Shown piece after piece: positions 1 through 8,067 of a DNA stretch of 64,000 bases. The DNA is from Sideroxydans sp. (GTDB lineage Bacteria; Pseudomonadota; Gammaproteobacteria; Burkholderiales; Gallionellaceae). Below the pieces are notes generated by a model. It had not been told where the DNA came from. It saw only the letters and a list, made by a program, of their open reading frames with translations, and searched no databases. The position numbers were made by a program, and so were the translations under genes. The stretch's first letter is position 1. Every line of letters starts with the position of its first letter. The stretch lies in the NCBI GenBank assembly GCA_028710605.1, contig JAQTTU010000003.1:248001-312000 (forward strand), read 5' to 3'.

Positions 1-1546
1 CGAAAATCAGCAGCGCGGGATTTTTCAGGATGGCGCGCGCAATCGCCACGCGCTGTTTTTCGCCGCCGGAAAGTTTCAGGCCGCGCTCGCCCACCATGGT
101 GTCGTAGCCGTCGGGCAGACTTTCGATGAAGTGATGGATGTGCGCCGATTGCGCGGCACGCAGGATTTCTTCGCGCGTCGAATCGGGCCTGCCGTAAGCG
201 ATGTTGTAATAAATGGTGTCGTTGAACAGCACCGTGTCCTGCGGCACGATGCCGATGGCGGCGCGCAGGCTGGCTTGCGTCACGCGGCGGATGTCCTGTC
301 CGTCGATAAAAATTCCGCCCGTGTTCACGTCGTAAAAACGGAACAGCAGCCGCGACAAAGTTGACTTGCCCGCCCCGCTCGCGCCCACCACCGCCACGGT
401 ATGTCCGCTCGGGATGTCGAAGCTCACCTCGTGCAAAATCTCGCGTGCCGGATCGTAATGAAATCCGACATGCTCAAAACGCACGGAGGCCTTTTCCAAC
501 AGTAGCGGCTGTGCGTCCGGTGCATCCTGCACTTCGCGGTTCTCGTCCAGCAAACGGAACATGCGTTCCATGTCGGCCAGCGCGTTCTTGATCTCGCGGT
601 AAACGAAGCCGAGGAAATGCAGCGGCATGTAGAGCTGGATCATATACACGTTGACCAGCACCAGATCGCCCACGGTCATGGTGCCCTTCACCACGCCGTC
701 CGCCGCCAGCAGCATCAGCAGCGTCACGCCGATGGCGATGATGATGCTCTGCCCGGCGTTGAGCGCGGCCAGCGAAGTCTGGTTGCGCACCGCCGACACT
801 TCCCAGCTTTTCATTTGATCGTCGTAGCGCGCGACTTCGTAGCGCTCGTTGCCGAAATATTTCACCGTCTCGTAGTTGATGAGACTGTCGATGGCGCGCG
901 TGTTGGCCTTGGAATCCATCTCGTTCATGGTGCGCCGGAACACCATGCGCCACTCGGTGATGGCCAGCGTGAACGCGATATACAGCACCAGCGTGGCGAA
1001 GGTGATGATGGCGAACCACGGGTTGTATTTGACGAACAGGATGCCCGCCACCAGCCCGATCTCCAGCAGCGTCGGCAGGATGTTGAACAGCAGAAACGTC
1101 AGCAGAAAACTGATGCCGCGCGTGCCTCGCTCGATGTCGCGCGACACGCCGCCGGTTTGCCGCTCCAGATGGAAACGCAAACTCAGGCTGTGCAAATGTT
1201 CGAACACCTGAATCGCCACGCGGCGGATGGCGCGCTGCGTCACCTTGGCGAACAGCGCGTCGCGCAACTCGCCGAACAAGGTGCTGAACAACCGCAGCAA
1301 GCCGTAACCCACGATCAGGAACGCCGGGATCACCAGCATCGCCTGCGGCTTGCTCATCGCGTCCACGATTTCCTTGAGCACCAGCGGCACGGCCACATTG
1401 GTCAGCTTCGCCAGCACCAGCAACACCACCACCGCCGCCACGCGGCCTTTGAATTCCAGCAGATAAGGAGTCAGGCTTTTGATCACGCGCCAGTCGGTGC
1501 GTGTGGCGGGAGCGGGAGAAGGCGAAGAAGAATGATGGTGACGCAT
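1..1546 (-). CDS. ABC transporter, permease + ATP-binding protein (Atm1/HMT1-type exporter), C-terminus off window
   Basis: Reverse-strand reading gives MRHHHSSSPSP...; contains Walker A GASGAGKSTLSRLLFR and signature LSGGEKQRVAIARAILKNPALLIF; open to window edge (absent from ORF track because incomplete). Confidence 0.9.
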   Translation of the reverse strand, partial: MRHHHSSSPSPAPATRTDWRVIKSLTPYLLEFKGRVAAVVVLLVLAKLTNVAVPLVLKEIVDAMSKPQAMLVIPAFLIVGYGLLRLFSTLFGELRDALFAKVTQRAIRRVAIQVFEHLHSLSLRFHLERQTGGVSRDIERGTRGISFLLTFLLFNILPTLLEIGLVAGILFVKYNPWFAIITFATLVLYIAFTLAITEWRMVFRRTMNEMDSKANTRAIDSLINYETVKYFGNERYEVARYDDQMKSWEVSAVRNQTSLAALNAGQSIIIAIGVTLLMLLAADGVVKGTMTVGDLVLVNVYMIQLYMPLHFLGFVYREIKNALADMERMFRLLDENREVQDAPDAQPLLLEKASVRFEHVGFHYDPAREILHEVSFDIPSGHTVAVVGASGAGKSTLSRLLFRFYDVNTGGIFIDGQDIRRVTQASLRAAIGIVPQDTVLFNDTIYYNIAYGRPDSTREEILRAAQSAHIHHFIESLPDGYDTMVGERGLKLSGGEKQRVAIARAILKNPALLIF

Positions 1547-1615
1547 GGCGTATTCGGTGAAATTTTGCGAGGGCGCATTATAGCCGCTCCGGGCAGCCCC
1601 ACCCTACGCCCGACA

Positions 1616-1653
1616 ACCTCGTGAAGATGCCCGTCAATAGGCGATCTTCACGC
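1616..1653. repeat. REP-like dispersed palindromic element (half copy)
   Basis: cctcgtgaagatgcccgtcaataggcgatcttcacg; same core recurs about 10 times in window. Confidence 0.85.
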
Positions 1654-1670
1654 TAAAGCAAGACAATTCA

Positions 1671-1815
1671 TTAGCCGAAACGTCCCCTCCCCCTTGCAGG
1701 GGGAGGGTTAGGGAGGGGGTAGAAATGCGACCGTTCAACAACTCTACCCCCATCCCAGCCTTCCCCTGCAAGGGGGAAGGAGCGAGTTCGGTTCAAATGG
1801 GTTATTGGGTTAAAG
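1671..1815. repeat. Long inverted repeat (CCCCTCCCCCTTGCAGGGGGAGGG...CCTTCCCCTGCAAGGGGGAAGG)
   Basis: Shares long stretches with 22835-23030 inside the baiN-like CDS. Confidence 0.85.
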
Positions 1816-1828
1816 CACACCGGAATAA

Positions 1829-2413
1829 TTATTGCCCGAGGGCGTAATAATCGCTCTGCCCCTCAGTGTTCGCCAGCCACTTGACCGGCCAGCGGTAGTA
1901 ATACCAGAAAGCATTCTGGTCGTAGATGTCGGGCGTGCCCCACACGTGATGCTCGATCTCGAATGTCAGCTCGACAAAACGCCGGTCGGCCACTTCCACC
2001 CGGTACTTGATCGAGTCCGGCACTTCCAGATCGTGGAAGGCGAAACCGTTCAACACACCATGTAGCCGCCAGCGCTCAATCAGGTAGTGCGTGTACTCCT
2101 CCGAGCAATCGGAATCTGCCTCAATTGCATCAACCGCGTATTCCCAATTCAACGCCACACTTTCAATATTTTCCAGTGTCGCCTGTTCCGGTTCGCATAT
2201 CGGCTCGGGCTTGGGTTCGGGCGACAACGACCGTTTCTTGTCTTCCAGGGTTGCCAATCGCCAATAACTGGAAACGGTAATTGGACGTATGCCGGCTCGC
2301 CCGAAATTGACGCGCATCGTGGAAGGTCCGGTCACTTCAACCACAATGCCGCAGCCCCAGGCAAGCCCGTCGCAAAACACTTCATCACCGGATTTGAAGC
2401 TCGGAATAATCAT
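1829..2413 (-). CDS. Hypothetical protein (194 aa)
   Basis: Intact ORF with plausible composition; no family recognised. Confidence 0.6.
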   Translation of the reverse strand: MIIPSFKSGDEVFCDGLAWGCGIVVEVTGPSTMRVNFGRAGIRPITVSSYWRLATLEDKKRSLSPEPKPEPICEPEQATLENIESVALNWEYAVDAIEADSDCSEEYTHYLIERWRLHGVLNGFAFHDLEVPDSIKYRVEVADRRFVELTFEIEHHVWGTPDIYDQNAFWYYYRWPVKWLANTEGQSDYYALGQ

Positions 2414-2414
2414 A

Positions 2415-2516
2415 TCAATCCGCCGACGCGCAAAGGCCGATGAAGCGAAGCAGATAACTGGCGCGCTCTTCGAGCGGGTTGCCGCGCCATTTGGAAATGA
2501 ATTCGTCTGGGGTCAT
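2415..2516 (-). pseudogene. N-terminal remnant resembling class I SAM-dependent (MmeI-like) DNA methyltransferases
   Basis: MTPDEFISKWRGNPLEERASYLLRFIGLCASAD*; resembles the N-terminal (M)TPxEFIxKWxxxxLxERxxxxxxFIxLC of type II RM methylases, then stops. Confidence 0.45.
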
Positions 2517-2564
2517 GGGAGGATTATAGCGGGCTGCCAATCCAAAAAACGCAGTTAGGGGGGG

Positions 2565-2622
2565 GTAGGTGCGAATTCATTCGCACGAATTTCGTTCGAT
2601 GTGCGAATGAACTCGCACCTAC
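2565..2622. repeat. Palindromic repeat GTAGGTGCGAATTCATTCGCAC...GTGCGAATGAACTCGCACCTAC
   Basis: Inverted repeat; second copy at 14355-14414, half copy near 40957. Confidence 0.85.
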
Positions 2623-2680
2623 AAAAACAGCGGGCGAAACCCGGATGCAGCACAACATTTTTTGATTTTCCACCAGACAA

Positions 2681-2753
2681 CCTCGTGCAGATGCCCGTCA
2701 ATCGGCGTTCTACGCGATGCGTTCGATGCGGATCGCCTATTGGCGGGCGTTGA
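2681..2753. repeat. REP-like dispersed palindromic element (full copy)
   Basis: cctcgtgcagatgcccgtcaatcggcg...gatcgcctattggcgggcg. Confidence 0.85.
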
Positions 2754-2833
2754 GGAGCAACTGGCGTATTGGATATACCCGACTTGACCGACCCGGCATA
2801 TCGCCGTACAGTGCCAGCCAGGAGGAACACACC

Positions 2834-3115
2834 ATGTCAACAGCCACATCGACCGCCAGACTTGAGGCGCGCATCAGCACCGAACTGCACGCCACGCTCA
2901 AACGCGCCGCCGAAATTCAGGGACTCACCGTTTCCGACTTCGTCATCTCTGCCGTGCAGGATGCCGCACGACAAGCCATCGAACACGCGGGTGTTATCCG
3001 CTTGACGCTATCCGATCAGGAATGTTTTGCGCAGGCATTGATGTCACCCCCCAAACCCAACCCCGCGCTGAAACGAGCCTTCGCCCGACGCAAAAAATTG
3101 TTGAGCGCCGAATGA
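2834..3115 (+). CDS. DUF1778 (TacA-like) antitoxin
   Basis: MSTATSTARLEARISTELHATLKRAAEIQGLTVSDFVISAVQDAARQ; RBS ggagga upstream; ATGA overlap with acetyltransferase. Confidence 0.85.
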   Translation: MSTATSTARLEARISTELHATLKRAAEIQGLTVSDFVISAVQDAARQAIEHAGVIRLTLSDQECFAQALMSPPKPNPALKRAFARRKKLLSAE

Positions 3116-3606
3116 GCGCAACCAAGTTTCGCGTTGCGCCACTTGCAACCGAACACGACCGCACCCAATTCCGTTGCGGCTCCGCACCGCTGGATCGCTA
3201 CTTCCAGCAACAAGTCACGCAAGATGTACGCCGCCGCGTAACGGCCTGCTTTGTGGCGCTCACCGGCGAACAGCGCATCGCCGGGTATTACACCTTGGCC
3301 GCAACCAGCCTTTTGCTGAATGAACTGCCACCCGCCATCAGCAAGAAACTTCCACGTTACCCACTCGTTCCGGCAGTGCGCATGGGACGCTTGGCCGTGG
3401 ATCAGGATTTCAAAAATCTGGGATTGGGTGGTGCATTACTGGCGGATGCCATGTGCCGTGCGGCTCACTCTGAAATCACCGCTTATGCGATGGTGGTTGA
3501 TGCCAAAGATAAAAATGCTGCCGCGTTTTACCGGCATCACGGTTTTATTCCCTTGCCGGATTCGCCGTTGACTTTGTTTCTGCCGCTGGCGACAGTGCCA
3601 AGCTAA
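3112..3606 (+). CDS. GNAT-family acetyltransferase toxin (TacT-like)
   Basis: RMGRLAVDQDFKNLGLGGALLADAM GNAT motif; AAAFYRHHGF; paired with DUF1778 antitoxin. Confidence 0.85.
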   Translation: MSATKFRVAPLATEHDRTQFRCGSAPLDRYFQQQVTQDVRRRVTACFVALTGEQRIAGYYTLAATSLLLNELPPAISKKLPRYPLVPAVRMGRLAVDQDFKNLGLGGALLADAMCRAAHSEITAYAMVVDAKDKNAAAFYRHHGFIPLPDSPLTLFLPLATVPS

Positions 3607-3641
3607 AGCAAACGCTTAACAGTATCGTCTTACACCTGCAT

Positions 3642-4406
3642 CTACCCCAAAGTCTCACGGAAATACCGGTTCATTTTCACCAGCAACTCCACAGACACCG
3701 GGTTTCTGGAAATACCGGCGGCCACAACACTCAAACGCGCGATTTCGCGCTCAAGGAAGGTATGGATCGCCGGAATGCGCGCACCGTTATCCATCTCGGC
3801 ACCCGACCTTTTTTGCTCTGCAAGACTAACGATGCAAGCCTTCAACTCGCTATCGTTCACCACGCCAGCCACCAAATCGTCAAAAGCCATCGGCACCACA
3901 CCCAACCCGCGCTCTATCCACAGACACGCCAGCACCGGGCGCAACACGTAGAAATATTTCTTCAGCCACACCGTTTCGCCTTGCAGATACTCGCGGAAGT
4001 TACCCTTCGCCATGTGCAGGTAGTGGTGCAGGCAAGCCGCTGGCTGGTAGAAATCCTGCGCGAGCGCACGGTATGCCGCCATCGCCGCAGCATCTTCCCG
4101 GTACACGATAGGCGACGAAAGCCATTCCAGCAGCACCGGGTTGGATTTTTTCATCAAGCGCAGACTCTTGCGCAAATCCCAACCGTTCGCATCCAGCAGT
4201 TCGTCGATAGGCAACTCGATCACATCGCGCCCCTCCTCGACGGAGAGATACCAATTGCGCGGATGGCAATAGATGAAACGCACATCCCAATCGCTATCGG
4301 CAGATTCAAAACCCCAACCACGGCTACCGGATTCGCAGGCGAAAAGAATCCTCACATCATTTTCGGCTTCGATACGTGAGAGTGTTTCTTGAATGCGCTG
4401 ATGCAT
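3642..4406 (-). CDS. Predicted nucleotidyltransferase (YcgL/COG3541-like)
   Basis: FACESGSRGWGFESADSDWDVRFIYCHP nucleotidyltransferase motif. Confidence 0.8.
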   Translation of the reverse strand: MHQRIQETLSRIEAENDVRILFACESGSRGWGFESADSDWDVRFIYCHPRNWYLSVEEGRDVIELPIDELLDANGWDLRKSLRLMKKSNPVLLEWLSSPIVYREDAAAMAAYRALAQDFYQPAACLHHYLHMAKGNFREYLQGETVWLKKYFYVLRPVLACLWIERGLGVVPMAFDDLVAGVVNDSELKACIVSLAEQKRSGAEMDNGARIPAIHTFLEREIARLSVVAAGISRNPVSVELLVKMNRYFRETLG

Positions 4407-4462
4407 CACATTACCTTTCAAGGAAAACGCAATTTTCAAAGCGTCGAGAAATAAATTCTCAA

Positions 4463-4480
4463 GCGGGAAACGTTTCCCGC
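4463..4480. promoter_or_regulatory. Perfect 18-bp palindrome GCGGGAAACGTTTCCCGC (operator-like)
   Basis: Exact palindrome; related 16-bp palindrome at 4615-4630. Confidence 0.4.
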
Positions 4481-4614
4481 GTTCACAAAATTGCTTCAAA
4501 TCTTCACAATTTATTATGCCCAGTTGCATTGCGATTTGTTGGTTTTCAGCGAAAAACCAACAAGCGCCAAAAGACAATGCAGCTGCCAACTACTAAAGTT
4601 GAACTCAATCACAC

Positions 4615-4630
4615 CGGAAACGTTTCCGGC
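4615..4630. promoter_or_regulatory. Perfect 16-bp palindrome CCGGAAACGTTTCCGG (operator-like)
   Basis: Exact palindrome sharing GGAAACGTTTCC core with 4463-4480. Confidence 0.4.
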
Positions 4631-4790
4631 TTATCTAGCATCACGGCAACGCTTAACATTCAACCATCAGTCGCACAACACAGGAGGCAGTTAACAATGA
4701 ACAACCCCAAGCACACCCACGAGCCTTCCTACTTTGAATGCCATTTCCGAATCAATTTCAGCGAGGTGCTGGCAATCCTGGCAAGCTGGT

Positions 4791-5000
4791 TCAGAAATGA
4801 GCGCTAGCGTACAACTCGATTTGCGAAGACTTCAATGGAAGCATCACGATGGTCTCGCCGTTATCGTTACAAAACTCGACCTCGAACGCCTCATCCGTGA
4901 AGACCTCGACAATAGTGCCCAGCATCCCGGCATTAAGCCCCAACTCCGGCAATGCCGCAGTTACGCTGACGACATCCAACATTTTTAACTTGGAAGCCAT
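4791..5000 (-). CDS. DUF4926-like small protein, putative antitoxin/immunity
   Basis: LDVVSVTAALPELGLNAGMLGTIVEVFTDEAFEVEFCNDNGETIVMLPL. Confidence 0.65.
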   Translation of the reverse strand: MASKLKMLDVVSVTAALPELGLNAGMLGTIVEVFTDEAFEVEFCNDNGETIVMLPLKSSQIELYASAHF

Positions 5001-5012
5001 GTCATCACTCCT

Positions 5013-5414
5013 TCACTCCACGTGAATTTGACTTTGCGGATAAAGCAAGCGTCCGTTGCGATACAGCCGATTGATTTGCTCCGTCACCTTTTGCTCTTCA
5101 CCAATCTGTATATTCATTTCGCAGAGCAGCCAACGCTTATCGAAAACAAACCGGACGATAGACACTCCATACACGCCGTCTAACTCGCAATTGGACATGT
5201 CCAGAAATTGCAAATAGGTGCGCAGGTTCAGCCAAATTCCTTTGTTGTGCGGATCGGCCTCCCAAGCCAGCCAAATCTCGTGCGGCTGTTTGACGGTATC
5301 GGCGAAAAGACGAGCAAAACGGCGCTGTTCTGACGATAGCGCATTGATAATTTCGCCAACTTTTTCTTCAGGCATATAAACCACAACACCCGTCACATCT
5401 CGTTGTTCAGCCAT
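5013..5414 (-). CDS. Putative nuclease-fold toxin domain protein (PBECR2-like)
   Basis: VKQPHEIWLAWE...GIWLNLRTYLQFLD...RFVFDKRWLLCEMNI resembles PBECR-type domains; immediately precedes DUF4926. Confidence 0.4.
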   Translation of the reverse strand: MAEQRDVTGVVVYMPEEKVGEIINALSSEQRRFARLFADTVKQPHEIWLAWEADPHNKGIWLNLRTYLQFLDMSNCELDGVYGVSIVRFVFDKRWLLCEMNIQIGEEQKVTEQINRLYRNGRLLYPQSQIHVE

Positions 5415-5437
5415 TTGCCATCCAGAAGTTCGTCAAT

Positions 5438-5566
5438 TCAAACGCGTGATAAATTCAACGCCAACAACCTCCGCAAGATTTCCTCATCGCTCATCTCCGA
5501 CGTGTAATCGTTCCAGCCGTAAGCCTTGGCGACGGCGGCATCTGCGGCTTTGTACTCGAATACGAA
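5438..5566 (-). pseudogene. C-terminal remnant of class I SAM-dependent DNA methyltransferase
   Basis: FVFEYKAADAAVAKAYGWNDYTSEMSDEEILRRLLALNLSRV*; resembles DAAVAxAYGW...SDEEILxRLLALNL tail of MmeI-like methylases. Confidence 0.55.
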
Positions 5567-5608
5567 TCATGGAAAAAATGGCGGGTGTGACCCGCCCTAC
5601 CCGACCAA

Positions 5609-5681
5609 CCTCGTGCAGATGCCCGCCAATCGGCGATCTACGCGATGCGTTTGATGCGGATCGCCTATTGGCGGGCGTTGC
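5609..5681. repeat. REP-like dispersed palindromic element (full copy)
   Basis: cctcgtgcagatgcccgccaatcggcgatctacgcgatgcgtttgatgcggatcgcctattggcgggcgttg. Confidence 0.85.
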
Positions 5682-5688
5682 GGGGCAG

Positions 5689-6855
5689 TTACCTGTCTTC
5701 GGAGATGCCCATCGCGCCGACGAACATTCTTATCAGCACGTAGCTGATGCGCGCCAGCAGCAGGGTGAATGGCGGCACGCCGGAATCGTCCACGCGCTGG
5801 CCGCCGGTTTTGATGGCGCGCAGCAGGCTGGTGCGCAGGGCATCGGCGAATTTTTCATCGCTCACCACGACGTTGGCTTCGCGCGCCAGCAGCATGCTGA
5901 ACGGTTCGAGGTTGGACGAGCCGACGGTCGCCCATTCGCCATCGACCACGCCGACTTTGGCGTGCAGAAAGCTGTCGCGGTATTCGTAGATTTCGATGCC
6001 CGCTTCCAGCAGTTGGCCGTACAGCGCCAGCGTGGCGTAGTGCTGCATCCAGTATTCGACTTTGCCCTGCAACAGCAGCACCACGCGCACGCCGCGTTTG
6101 GCGGCATCTTTCAGCGCCTGGCGGAACACGCGCCCCGGCAGAAAATAGGCGTTGGCGATGATGATTTCATGTTTCGCGTTGGCGATGGCTTGCAGGTAGG
6201 CGTGTTCGATGTCGTGGCGGTGGCGCAGGTTGTCGCGCAACATGAATTGCACCAGCACATCGACGGTATCGTGCGGCCGCCGGTGGCGCGCGCGCCACCG
6301 GTTGATGCGGCGGCGCAGGGTCGCCCACTTGACGGTCTCCCACAACCGGCGCGTGGCTTCCTGCACCTGATGCGCGACCGGGCCTTGCACGCGCACCGCG
6401 TAGTCCAGTCGCGGCGCGTCGAAATCTTCGTTGGCCGGAATGTCGTTGATGATGTTGATGCCGCTGACGAACGCGACTTCGCCGTCCATCACCGCCAGTT
6501 TGCGGTGCATGCGGTACAGGCGGCGCTTGCGGCTGGGGCTCAGGGTGTAGGGAGAAATCTCGCGGCGGAACCATTGCACGTCCACCCCGGCATGGCGCAA
6601 TTCATCCACCCACGACTGCGGCAATTCCTCCGAGCCGTAACCGTCCAGCAGCAGATGCACGGCCACCCCGCGCCGCGCCGCGCGCTGCAAGGCTTGCGAG
6701 ATCATAAGCCCGGTCTCGTCGGCGGCAAAAATGTAGGTTTCCAGATAGACCGACTGCTGCGCCGCATCAATGTCCGCGCACAGCAGCGGAAAATAGCGCG
6801 TGCCGTTTTGCAGCAGCATCAGTTTATTGCGGCCAATCTGGAAGGTGCGGCTCAT
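5689..6855 (-). CDS. clsB: Cardiolipin synthase ClsB
   Basis: PLD-family HxK motifs (MHRKLAVMDGEVAFVSGINI; LHAKVGVVDGEWATVGSSNL). Confidence 0.9.
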   Translation of the reverse strand: MSRTFQIGRNKLMLLQNGTRYFPLLCADIDAAQQSVYLETYIFAADETGLMISQALQRAARRGVAVHLLLDGYGSEELPQSWVDELRHAGVDVQWFRREISPYTLSPSRKRRLYRMHRKLAVMDGEVAFVSGINIINDIPANEDFDAPRLDYAVRVQGPVAHQVQEATRRLWETVKWATLRRRINRWRARHRRPHDTVDVLVQFMLRDNLRHRHDIEHAYLQAIANAKHEIIIANAYFLPGRVFRQALKDAAKRGVRVVLLLQGKVEYWMQHYATLALYGQLLEAGIEIYEYRDSFLHAKVGVVDGEWATVGSSNLEPFSMLLAREANVVVSDEKFADALRTSLLRAIKTGGQRVDDSGVPPFTLLLARISYVLIRMFVGAMGISEDR

Positions 6856-6873
6856 TTTAAAACCTTAATCCAA

Positions 6874-7015
6874 GCCACAGAGGACACAGAAGAGAAATAT
6901 GCGCGTAGGCCATCTTTCTTAGTTGCCAATGCCCAAAATGCTTGGTGGATACGCTTCGCTTTATCCGCCCCAAATATTTCTCTGTGAACTCTGTGTTCTC
7001 TGTGGCAAAAAGATT
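6874..7015. repeat. Long inverted repeat of CCACAGAGGACACAGA...TCTGTGTTCTCTGTGG type
   Basis: Inverted arms; similar elements at 21674-21800 and 46555-46685. Confidence 0.7.
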
Positions 7016-7023
7016 TTTCATAT

Positions 7024-7758
7024 TCATGTTTTTTTCAACTCCGCCAGCAGCGCCGCATGGTCCGACATGCGCCTTCCGCCGTGCACCTGACAGCTCACCA
7101 CATCGAATCCGCGCACGTAGATGCGGTCGAGCTTGAACAAGGGAAACGAAGCCGGAAAACTGCGCGCGGGTTTGCCTTCGTACGAATCGAACACATCGTG
7201 CACGCCCAGTTCATGCGCCAGCGTGTGGCTCAGTTTGTTGCGCCAGTCGTTGAAATCGCCCGCGATAATCAGCGGTGCCGCGACAGGAATTTCGCCCAAC
7301 ACATGCTCCACCAAGGCAAGCGCCTGCGCGCGCCTGCCCTTGGCGAACAAACCGAAATGCGCGCACAAACAATGTATCCGCAGCCCGTCAATTTCCACTT
7401 CGCTATGCAGCAGGCCGCGACTTTCAAAACGGTGGGCGGAGACATCTTTGTTGTTGCTTTCCACGATAGGAAAACGGCTGAGAATGGCGTTGCCGTGATG
7501 CCCTTCTTCGTACACCGCGTTCATGCCGTAAGCCTGGTGCGCCCAGAATTCATCGGCCAGAAACTCGTACTGCGGTTCAACGGGATAGCCGTCATGATTG
7601 TCCGCATGCGTCGTGTGCGCCCCCTGCACTTCCTGTAAAAAAACAATGTCGGCATCCAGGCCGCGCAAATGCTCGCGCAATTCGTGCAACACCACGCGCC
7701 GGTTGAACTGCGAAAAACCTTTATGAATATTGTAAGTGGCGATCTTGAGAGAGGTCAT
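7024..7758 (-). CDS. Endonuclease/exonuclease/phosphatase family protein (YbhP-like)
   Basis: MTSLKIATYNIHKGFSQF...DIVFLQEVQG...IIAGDFNDWR...SDHAALLAEL; next to clsB as in other proteobacteria. Confidence 0.85.
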   Translation of the reverse strand: MTSLKIATYNIHKGFSQFNRRVVLHELREHLRGLDADIVFLQEVQGAHTTHADNHDGYPVEPQYEFLADEFWAHQAYGMNAVYEEGHHGNAILSRFPIVESNNKDVSAHRFESRGLLHSEVEIDGLRIHCLCAHFGLFAKGRRAQALALVEHVLGEIPVAAPLIIAGDFNDWRNKLSHTLAHELGVHDVFDSYEGKPARSFPASFPLFKLDRIYVRGFDVVSCQVHGGRRMSDHAALLAELKKT

Positions 7759-7817
7759 GCGGCGCATTTTACCGGACGCGGCGAGCAGACGTGCGCTACG
7801 TTCAACCTAAAAGAACT

Positions 7818-8067
7818 AAATTGAGCCACGGATGAACACGGATGAAACACGGATAAACAACAGTCTATCCGGCAGTTATGCCCACGGCCTAATCCTTCGA
7901 GTTACGCACGTCTTTATCCCGGATAGTTCATTAGGCCGTGGGCGCTTGTAGGAGCGAGCTTGCTCGCGAAATGCTTTCGCGAGCAAGCTCGCTCCTACAG
8001 TGAAAATACGGCCAATGGATATTCCGGGTTTATCTGTGAAAATCCGTGTTCATCCGTGGCTAACCAG
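7818..8067. repeat. Nested palindromic repeats: GCCACGGATGAACACGGATG arms enclosing GTAGGAGCGAGCTTGCTCGCGAA...TTCGCGAGCAAGCTCGCTCCTAC
   Basis: Direct inspection; inner element also at 28421-28472, outer arms also at 17211-17305 and 29073-29145. Confidence 0.8.

Noticed and set aside
617-1624. 335-aa plus-strand ORF and 474-1019 minus ORF
   Set aside because: Overlap the real ABC exporter in other frames
2289-2558. 89-aa plus-strand ORF near the 194-aa gene
   Set aside because: Antisense to the supported hypothetical gene and methylase remnant; runs into a repeat
5446-6987. 513-aa plus-strand ORF
   Set aside because: Antisense to clsB; no recognisable domain
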